From a virus, in IMG/VR virus record IMGVR_UViG_3300010430_005130, positions 1 to 44,666 of that record: a DNA stretch of 44,666 nucleotides. One strand, 5' to 3'. The notes beneath the pieces were generated by a model that had not been told where the DNA came from, did not search any database, and was given only the letters and a program-made list of their open reading frames with translations. Shown here one piece after another: positions 38,901 to 44,666 of the stretch. The position numbers were made by a program, and so were the translations under genes. The number at the start of each line of letters is the position of its first letter. Positions within the stretch are counted from its first letter, which is position 1.

Positions 38901-41019
38901 CGTGCCCGCCGACGTGTCGATCACGCCGGCCACCTTCGCGGGCCCGTCCGGATCCGCCGTTCCGGGCGTGACGATCAGCTGGGCGCCGGTCGAGGATCCG
39001 CGCATTGCCGCGCTGTTGATCTATGCCCGTGTCACCGGCAGCGGCGCGGACTTCCTGCAGGTCGATATCGAACCGCCGCGCACCGGCGCCGGCGATGTGC
39101 GCGGCCTCACGCCCGGCGAGACCTATGACTTCCGGCTGGCCTACCGCAATGAGCGCGGTGCGGAAACGGCAGAGCCCGCCGAAGTGCTGGCCGTGACGGT
39201 GCCGGATACGTTGATTTCATCGGACACGGTTTCGTTCGGTGGCCGCACTGCCGAAGAGGTGCTGGCCGATCTCGAAGACGCCGTCCGGCAGGGTGCGGAG
39301 CTGGACGAATACCTGTCCGACGCTGTGCTGCGCCTCGCCGCCGGCATGAAGGCGATACAGGACTACCTGGACAGCCTTGGATACCTGGACGGCCTGCCGG
39401 TCGGGCTGCGCGTCATCGAAGAGCGAACCATCCGCGAAGAGGCGGATGCCGTCGCGTTCGAGGACCGCCTGCTGATCACCGGCCGGGTGGGCGATGCCGA
39501 GGGCGCGATTGCCGAGGAAACCGCGCTGCGGGTGCAAGCCGACCTCTTCGAAGCCAGCGCCCGCAATGTCCTGGCAGGCCGTGTGGATGATGCCGAGGGC
39601 GCAATCACCGAAGAAACCGCGCTGCGCATACAGGCCGATCTGCTGGAAGCTTCGGCGCGCACCGTGCTCTCCGGCCGGGTGGATAATGCGGAGGGCGCGA
39701 TCGTCGACGAGGCCGCGCTCCGCATACAGGGAGACCTTGCCGAAGCGCAGGCCCGGCAGCTGGTGCAGACGGCGGTCGACAACAACTATTCGGCCTTCCT
39801 GCAGGAAGTGACGGCGCGGACTGACGCAGACAGTGCCTTCACCGAACTCTTCCAGCTGCTGGGAGCCGTGGCGCCGGGCGGCGAAGCCTTCCGGCTTTCG
39901 GTTTCGACCGTAGAGGTGGGCGAAGATGGGCCGCTGGTCACGGTCCTGTCCGGTCTCTATGCGGCCGACGCGGACAGCGCGAGCGAGATCGTGACGCTGC
40001 AGTCGGCCTCGGCTAGTCAGGCGAGCCAGATTACCAGCTTGTCGACCACGACGGACGGTATCACGAACTCGATCACCCAGCTTTTCACCGTCACGGACAA
40101 TCTCGAACTGCGGGCGGCGCTGGCGCTGAGTGCCAACGGTGTCGTCACCGGTTACGAGATCGACGGCATCACCAGCAGCATCTACCTCGTCGCGCAGAAC
40201 TTCGCCCTGGTATCCACCGATGCCGGCGGAACCGCCTACTATCCGTTCGCGATCGCAGACGGGAAGGTGAACTTCACGGCCGACGTGTCGATCGACGGCA
40301 ATTTGATGGTGGCCGGAACGCTGAAGGCGGGCACGATCGAGGCGGGCAATCTGGGCCTGCGCGCGGCGACGTACCTGGACGAATTCGTCTGGACGACAGC
40401 GAGCGGCACGACGTCGAGCACGACGCAATTCAACACGCTGACGCTGGAGACGGCCGACCTGCCGATCAAGCCGGGCTCGATGATGACGGTCAGCGTCGAG
40501 CACACCTGCCGGGCGACCTACAACTCGTTCGAGTATTTTTATTACAAAGACGACGTCGAATTGGTGATCCAGTACCCGACGCAAGCCACAGAGGTGTATA
40601 CGCCCCCGGCCTGGAAGACGGCCGAGCACGTCCACAAGACCGCGTCGAATGTCGGTGCGGGCGCCAATGTCGGCACCGATTATCCGCTCGGAAAGTCCGT
40701 CAGCCGCACCGTGCCTGTGGTCTCAACCGGGGCTTTCCCTTGGGTCAAGGGCGGCGAGACCTTCACGAAGGTGCGGGCCCGCTTGCGCGTAGCGGCGCGC
40801 AATCCGAACCCCGGTAACAACACCTGTGTCTACGGCTCGATCGACAGCAACAAGATCCGGTCGGGTCTGAGACAGCGCGACGTGCTGGTCGAGCTTCGGG
40901 CCGATATCGACGGCCCGATGCTCAACGTCACCAAGACGACGATTTCCGGCTCTACCACGACGGCCGGCGGCGTCGACGGAATCGGCACCATCCCCCCTAT
41001 CAACTGGCAACTGGTCTGA
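35974..41019 (+). CDS. Tail tip host-specificity protein J with fused gpI-like N-terminus
   Basis: 1681 residues. Residues 1-105 are a ubiquitin-like beta-grasp domain; 105-165 hold two Gly/Ala-rich hydrophobic helices as in lambda I. The J hub starts near 180 (YSVDGARNRATPYQPFPTFIG). Fibronectin-III-like domains lie near 872-970 and 976-1076. A coiled coil with three ~32-residue repeats (about 1140-1268, LxGRVDDAEGAITEETALRIQ) follows. A beta-rich C-terminal domain (about 1380-1681) probably contacts the receptor. Stop is 11 bases before the next gene. Largest gene of the window. Confidence 0.9.
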   Translation: MTDTATGLSLRPSVPALRARSRAALEAGTAVTLALHPFDLKAVDQVQAPAGASLADMAEAFVADPVIRAHLVAHVDGVAVPRDAWGETCPAEGARVLMSVRPAGGDGGKILRTVLQIALIAVAAWVGGGALAGVWGSAFAAQTIGAALASAAVVVVGSLAINALVPPPQPSLDGMASPDPVYSVDGARNRATPYQPFPTFIGTHRIYPPLQGMPVKDVAGDQVWLRYLLNLGPMPLDYANIRIGETPIDEYAGVEYEVRAKPGDAPISLYRDDPYTEDLGVVLDNAGWVSRTSQTKTTELIAIVFFPQGLGQIDSKGKWKSLSASVNMRYRPAGSTGVWTYARASAPQANAAAADAGRDRFGWFDAEPDLENWSGNLPGGTVTGAQTIARSTPGKPFAVQLRAAVPEGQYEVELQRTDTPQGDGKTLFDQMQWSALRSISSRNPMPVDGFAYMAVRIKASDQLNGVIDTINLDVTRIAETLDPAIADDEDADLSAVTPDDWPAGPTQYASDGALFLYRGGHTAKPRPDDAIDWPAWSAFHQWCKLNDYKCNRVFDRPISRGEAARQVCAAARARPVQINGKLSVIIDGERAEGERQLFTPRSTRGFRFRKTFPGEVHGLRVPFINENEGYRSDEMLVFADGYSELGEDGGGPAGTVAATLYEQFEVPGVTDPDQVWKLARFWLYTSLYQTEVFEFDVDIESLVSHVGHLAAVAHDVMLVGLGSGRVEKLITDEAGDVTGIVLDEKPDLSQGRLVMEAGKAYGIRWRQVTEAGTGSGSFRVSVSSALQLATVPGAANVLTLPEPVDPAEAPALGELVAFGEFGKETAQILIKRIRPGRNFGAKIEAVAYAPERFLVDQGEVPAFDTRITLPRVQTPPTPALAAISVTADGIFVSYTVPDTWADNLEGFRVRWRQSPQEGSDNQFEALADLDADARVVALPPGQPGRTYDVEITALGTNGRAGEPLIVTEIGADETVPVPADVSITPATFAGPSGSAVPGVTISWAPVEDPRIAALLIYARVTGSGADFLQVDIEPPRTGAGDVRGLTPGETYDFRLAYRNERGAETAEPAEVLAVTVPDTLISSDTVSFGGRTAEEVLADLEDAVRQGAELDEYLSDAVLRLAAGMKAIQDYLDSLGYLDGLPVGLRVIEERTIREEADAVAFEDRLLITGRVGDAEGAIAEETALRVQADLFEASARNVLAGRVDDAEGAITEETALRIQADLLEASARTVLSGRVDNAEGAIVDEAALRIQGDLAEAQARQLVQTAVDNNYSAFLQEVTARTDADSAFTELFQLLGAVAPGGEAFRLSVSTVEVGEDGPLVTVLSGLYAADADSASEIVTLQSASASQASQITSLSTTTDGITNSITQLFTVTDNLELRAALALSANGVVTGYEIDGITSSIYLVAQNFALVSTDAGGTAYYPFAIADGKVNFTADVSIDGNLMVAGTLKAGTIEAGNLGLRAATYLDEFVWTTASGTTSSTTQFNTLTLETADLPIKPGSMMTVSVEHTCRATYNSFEYFYYKDDVELVIQYPTQATEVYTPPAWKTAEHVHKTASNVGAGANVGTDYPLGKSVSRTVPVVSTGAFPWVKGGETFTKVRARLRVAARNPNPGNNTCVYGSIDSNKIRSGLRQRDVLVELRADIDGPMLNVTKTTISGSTTTAGGVDGIGTIPPINWQLV
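39470..39770 (+). repeat. In-gene repeats coding the J coiled coil
   Basis: Three to four imperfect units of about 100 bases with the core GGCCGGGTG-GATGCCGAGGGCGC, GAGGAAACCGCGCTGCG and CAGGCCGA. They encode heptad-like repeats and could change number by recombination. Confidence 0.7.
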
Positions 41020-41030
41020 AGGAGCTTGTT

Positions 41031-41297
41031 ATGAGCACGCCTGCCAAATCCACTCCGGCATCTGTCGGTGATATCGAAGCCCAGATCCAAGCCCTGCAGA
41101 AGCAGCGCGCCGAAGCGATGGCGCCGCTGCTTGAGGAGGGGCGGGCCCTCCTGGCGTCGGCCGACTTCGACGCGGCCGTCACCGGTCTGCAGGCGCTGGC
41201 CGAACGCCTGCCCGCCGATAGCGGCGAGCGCACCGCGCTGCGGTCCCTCATCACGACGGTGGGGCACTGCCGGAACGTCTTCCGGAGCGGCCGATGA
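41031..41297 (+). CDS. Small helical protein after J
   Basis: 88 residues, AAGGAG before the ATG. A coiled-coil N-terminal half (DIEAQIQALQKQRAEAMAPL) and TPR-like helices (ADFDAAVTGLQALAERLPADS). Its stop overlaps the next start by ATGA. Unknown role, perhaps fibre attachment. Confidence 0.65.
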   Translation: MSTPAKSTPASVGDIEAQIQALQKQRAEAMAPLLEEGRALLASADFDAAVTGLQALAERLPADSGERTALRSLITTVGHCRNVFRSGR

Positions 41298-41563
41298 ACG
41301 CGGCCGCGCAGAAGCCGCAGGAGGCGGCAACCGTCAAGCAGCAAGCGACGGCGCTGGCGAATGAGGAGCTGGCCTTGCTGCGCCGGCTGTACGAGCTGCG
41401 CGAGGAAGAGGGCGAGGTGGTCCGGCGTCTCGACCGGCTGCGCGCCCGCATCGCGGGCGGTGCCGAGATGCTGGATCTGCACCAGCGCGAAGTGAACGCA
41501 GCCCTGGCGGCGCGCGCCGCCGAAACTCAAGAGGACAGCGAGCATGGCAACGCTGACGAATGA
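41294..41563 (+). CDS. Small coiled-coil protein
   Basis: 89 residues, ATGA overlap. A long amphipathic helix (ALANEELALLRRLYELREEE, then VRRLDRLRARI) and an acidic tail. It overlaps the fibre gene by 20 bases, so the three genes are translated together. Unknown; possibly a fibre adaptor or chaperone. Confidence 0.65.
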   Translation: MNAAAQKPQEAATVKQQATALANEELALLRRLYELREEEGEVVRRLDRLRARIAGGAEMLDLHQREVNAALAARAAETQEDSEHGNADE

Positions 41564-44456
41564 CGCTTTCGCGGCGGTCCTTCTGGGCATCGTCGCCGAT
41601 TATCACAACGGCGTCACCACACAGGCCGAGGCCGTGGAAGCCCTGAAAGCCGAGCTGCCGAAATGGGCGAAGGGCGGCGCCGCTGTGGCGGTCTCGGCCG
41701 CGCTCGCTTCCGAAGCGATCACCTCGCTAAACCGCTACCTGCAGCAAGGGGTCGATTGGTACGCCGGCACCGCGACCGGTGGCCCGAACAATGACGGCTA
41801 TTACCCGGTCACCGACACGGCCGGGAATGACTACCTGCTGCCCAGTCCTGCCAAGCTGATCGCCGATCTCGCCGGCGTGGCGCCGCAGGGTGCATTGGAC
41901 GATGTGGCGGATCTGCCCGCAGCGGGAAACGCGGTGGGCGATTACTACACGCACCCGGACCCGAACGATGCCGAAGCGCCGCGCCGCGCGTCGGGCTGGA
42001 CAGGTGCGGCCTGGGTGGATCTGGGAGCCTGGCAGGGCGAAACCGGCGCGGGCGGCGTCGACGGCGCTTCGATCCTGACGGGCGCCGGTGCGCCGGGCGC
42101 GGGCGATGGCGTCGATGGCGACAGCTATATCGACACCACGACCGGGGATGTCTACGGGCCGAAAGCGGGCGGTGCCTGGGGCGCCGCGACCGGCAACATC
42201 AAGGGGCCGCAGGGCGACGCCGGCGCGGACGGGGTGGATGGCGACGATGGCGCTTCGATCCTGTCAGGCGCCGGAGCGCCGGGTGCGGGCGATGGCATCG
42301 ATGGCGACAGCTATATCGACACCACGACCGGGGATGTCTACGGGCCGAAAGCGGGCGGTGCCTGGGGCGCTGCAACCGGCAACATCAAAGGGCCGCAGGG
42401 CGATGCCGGCGCGGACGGGGTGGATGGCGCCTCGATCCTGACGGGGGCGGGTGCACCGGACGCGGGCGATGGCGTCGATGGCGACAGCTATATCGACACC
42501 ACGACCGGTGATGTCTACGGGCCGAAAGCGGGCGGCGCCTGGAGTGCCGCGACCGGCAACATCAAGGGTGACAAGGGCGATACTGGCGAGCCCTTCAGCT
42601 GGGACGCACAGGGTTCCTTCGCAGCCCGTTCGACCTATGACGGAGAGGCCGAAGGGTTCGCCTATCTGGCGCTGGATGGTGACGGCGGTTCCGGCGGTCC
42701 CGCGGTTCTCTACCTCAAGAGCAGCGGAGCATCGGGCGACTGGTCCGGTGCCGTGCCGTTTCAGGGCCTGCAGGGCAATGACGGCGCCTCGATCCTGTCA
42801 GGCGCCGGAGCGCCGGGTACGGGCGATGGCATCGACGGCGACAGCTATATCGACACCACGACCGGTAATGTCTACGGGCCGAAAGCGGGCGGCGCCTGGG
42901 GCGCTGCGACCGGCAACATCAAAGGACCGGAGGGGCCGCAGGGCCTGAAGGGCGATCCCGGTCCTGGGCTGCCTGCGGGCGGCACGGCCGGGCAGATCCT
43001 CGTGAAGGCCAGCGGTACGGACTATGAGACCGGTTGGGCTGATCCGCCGACCGGCGGCGGTATGCAGGTTGCCGAGATCCAGACGGCCGCGTTTACACCG
43101 AAGATCGGCATGGCCTATCCGGTGTCCACGGCCGGTGGCCCGGTTACGCTGTCCGCCCTGCCGACGGGAGCCGAGCAGGGCGATCGGTTCGAGCTGCACG
43201 ATAGCGGTCGGAGCTGGGGCGAGACGAACAAGGTGATCGTGCCTGGCGATCCTTACGACACGTGGCTGACCAATGTCGGCGGCGTCGTGATGTTCGAGCA
43301 CGATGGCACCGGCTGGCAGATCTACATCCAGAGCGGCGATGACCCGGCCGACTATCTGGAACAGCATGTCGCCCGGCCCTCGATCATCAGCCCAGTGAAC
43401 GGCGCAACGGATGTGGGGGAATCTCCGACAATCGAGTCCAGCGTTTTCGCCGTGGTCAACGGCGTGGACACGCAAATTGCGGCGGGTTGGAAGATCACGT
43501 CGGACGCGGCGGGCGAAACGGTTGTGGTGCAATCCCTTGCCGACGCCGTGAACCTGACGAGCTGGACTGTCCCGATTGGCAATCTGACGCCGTCTACGGG
43601 CTTCTATGTGTGGGTGATGCATACGGGCGCCACCTATGGCGACAGCGCGTGGTCGCTCGCCGGGAGCTTCACCACGGCCGCGGTCTTCATGGACCCGGAC
43701 GCGCAAGTGATCATCAACGCCATGTCCTCGACGCCTTCGGGCGCCCGCCAATCTCTGATCGAAGATCTGGTCGCCGGGCTGAAGGCGGATGGGATCTGGG
43801 CCAAGCTGGATGCGCTGTGGGTGCTGGCAGCGCACGACAGTCAGGCGGCGGCGTTGAACTGGATGGACCCCGCGGGCTCGCCGATCCTGCCCGTCAATGC
43901 GCCGGTGTTCACGGCAGACCGAGGCTTCAAGGGCGACAACACGTCGACCCATCTGGACACTCAGTTTGTGCCCGGCACGGACGCCGTCAACTTTGTGCAG
44001 GACAGCGCGAGCGCCGGTATCTGGGTGCGAGAAGTCGCATCTGACAATGGTGACATCTATCTAGGCACCGGTGACAATTCGTCATCCTCGACCTTCACCC
44101 GAATCCAGCGCCGCAGCGATGGTGTCGAGTGGCGGGTGTGGGGGCCGAATGGCGGGCTGCTGGATGGGGGTACTGACTCCGAAGTCGCGACCGGCTTGCT
44201 GGTGGCAGACCGGAGCGGCGCGACGGCCTTTCACACCTACCGGAACGGTGCCCTTGAGAATACCGGTTCCGCAGGCTCCGGCTCTCCCTCGCCATATTCA
44301 GTCTATTTGCTCGCCGCCAACGGCAGCGGCGCGGCGGGCTCCCAATCCGATGCCCAGCTGTCGGCCGCGTTCCTCGGCGGCAGCCTGACCGGCACGGAGC
44401 ACGCGAACCTCCACACCCGTCTCAACACCTACCTCACCGCCGTGGGAGCCGTCTAA
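41544..44456 (+). CDS. Tail fibre with collagen-like repeat modules and LamG-like end
   Basis: 970 residues. Residues 1-110 are an N-terminal assembly domain. Residues 170-475 hold four modules (DGASILTGAGAPGAGDG, then GDSYIDTTTGDVYGPKAGG, then ATGNIKG) joined by Gly-x-y collagen-like linkers (GPQGDAGADGVDG). A central beta region with an FN3-like segment near 605-715 (RPSIISPVNGATDVG) follows. The end (about 790-970) has the pattern of a concanavalin/LamG domain (GIWVREVAS, EWRVWGPNGG, FHTYRNG), a likely carbohydrate binder. It should be the receptor-contact fibre. Confidence 0.85.
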   Translation: MATLTNDAFAAVLLGIVADYHNGVTTQAEAVEALKAELPKWAKGGAAVAVSAALASEAITSLNRYLQQGVDWYAGTATGGPNNDGYYPVTDTAGNDYLLPSPAKLIADLAGVAPQGALDDVADLPAAGNAVGDYYTHPDPNDAEAPRRASGWTGAAWVDLGAWQGETGAGGVDGASILTGAGAPGAGDGVDGDSYIDTTTGDVYGPKAGGAWGAATGNIKGPQGDAGADGVDGDDGASILSGAGAPGAGDGIDGDSYIDTTTGDVYGPKAGGAWGAATGNIKGPQGDAGADGVDGASILTGAGAPDAGDGVDGDSYIDTTTGDVYGPKAGGAWSAATGNIKGDKGDTGEPFSWDAQGSFAARSTYDGEAEGFAYLALDGDGGSGGPAVLYLKSSGASGDWSGAVPFQGLQGNDGASILSGAGAPGTGDGIDGDSYIDTTTGNVYGPKAGGAWGAATGNIKGPEGPQGLKGDPGPGLPAGGTAGQILVKASGTDYETGWADPPTGGGMQVAEIQTAAFTPKIGMAYPVSTAGGPVTLSALPTGAEQGDRFELHDSGRSWGETNKVIVPGDPYDTWLTNVGGVVMFEHDGTGWQIYIQSGDDPADYLEQHVARPSIISPVNGATDVGESPTIESSVFAVVNGVDTQIAAGWKITSDAAGETVVVQSLADAVNLTSWTVPIGNLTPSTGFYVWVMHTGATYGDSAWSLAGSFTTAAVFMDPDAQVIINAMSSTPSGARQSLIEDLVAGLKADGIWAKLDALWVLAAHDSQAAALNWMDPAGSPILPVNAPVFTADRGFKGDNTSTHLDTQFVPGTDAVNFVQDSASAGIWVREVASDNGDIYLGTGDNSSSSTFTRIQRRSDGVEWRVWGPNGGLLDGGTDSEVATGLLVADRSGATAFHTYRNGALENTGSAGSGSPSPYSVYLLAANGSGAAGSQSDAQLSAAFLGGSLTGTEHANLHTRLNTYLTAVGAV
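42063..42945 (+). repeat. Tail-fibre DNA repeats, four units
   Basis: Units of about 130-150 nearly identical bases start at 42063, 42249, 42426 and 42783; the third and fourth are separated by a unique insert. Identity is high enough for recombination to change repeat number. Confidence 0.85.
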
Positions 44457-44666
44457 ATGATCATCCTGACGCAAGACCAGCGTGACGCGCTCGCTGGCGA
44501 TTATGACGCCGGCAGGCTTGAGCCGGTCGAGGCGGTGCCAGGTCTGTACTATGTGCCGGATCGTCTGGCGGCGATCTTCCCCGGCCTCGCCGATCTGCCG
44601 GTAGTGCCGGATCTGCTTGAGGCGGCAAAGGCGCATATGATCGGGCAGGCCGCGGCGCTGCGCTGG
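44457..44666 (+). CDS. Protein downstream of the fibre, cut by the window edge
   Basis: ATG directly after the fibre stop (TAA ATG); 70 codons are visible (MIILTQDQRDALAGDYDAGR...). Ile/Leu-rich start and a Pro-rich middle (FPGLADLPVVPDLLEAA). Position suggests a fibre-associated or chaperone protein; family not recognised. Confidence 0.6.
   Translation, partial: MIILTQDQRDALAGDYDAGRLEPVEAVPGLYYVPDRLAAIFPGLADLPVVPDLLEAAKAHMIGQAAALRW

Overview
The window is the left end and most of the body of an integrated, lambda-like siphophage (a prophage) in a GC-rich alphaproteobacterium. The host group is inferred, not proven: tandem GANTC (CcrM-type) sites, GC-rich codon use, and a head-tail gene set like those of Rhodobacterales/Caulobacterales/Maricaulales phages. 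Host DNA is seen only at the far left: the C-terminal part of an AraC-type regulator, then the 3' part of a tRNA-Ser(GCU) that marks attL. The other prophage end, which should carry the complete tRNA-Ser, lies beyond base 44666. No lysis genes are visible.

Left to right. (1) 0.65-2.3 kb: an AT-rich two-gene cargo locus between attL and the integrase. (2) 2.3-3.6 kb: tyrosine integrase and a small excisionase-like protein. (3) 3.8-8.4 kb: a leftward early operon (ParB-like protein and a small partner) and the immunity region, with an XRE repressor, a divergent Cro-like protein and identical 17-bp palindromic operators at both early promoters. (4) 8.4-12 kb: small early genes (membrane peptides, zinc-ribbon proteins, unknowns). 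(5) 12-14.2 kb: a second AT-rich cargo island of two leftward genes for envelope-type proteins. (6) 14.4-17 kb: replication and late control, with an initiator whose gene carries an iteron origin (as in lambda O), then a gene followed at once by a promoter and a terminator, the layout of a Q/pR'/tR' late antitermination switch.

(7) 17.2-44.7 kb: a morphogenesis module that is almost gene for gene lambda: Nu1-A-[insertion]-W-B-C/Nu3-D-E-FI-FII-Z-U-x-V-G/GT-H-M-L-K-I/J, then small proteins and a collagen-like tail fibre. It includes a textbook -1 frameshift site (GGGAAAC plus a 13-bp stem) between G and T and a nested scaffold start inside the protease gene.

The synteny is broken once, between terminase and W (20.1-22.7 kb). 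Here a PadR-type regulator and an unknown 196-aa protein are flanked by two copies of a conserved cassette. Each cassette encodes a 25-residue hydrophobic peptide whose 3' half folds into a strong hairpin, followed by a terminator. A frameshifted W fragment joined to a portal fragment sits beside the second copy as a recombination scar. The other unexplained signal is a dispersed 13-bp palindrome, CGAACG(G/C)CGTTCG, found six times across the phage. In all five copies that overlap coding (or formerly coding) sequence it lies in the frame that reads E-R-R-S. Its function is unknown; the phage's ParB-like protein is one candidate binder.
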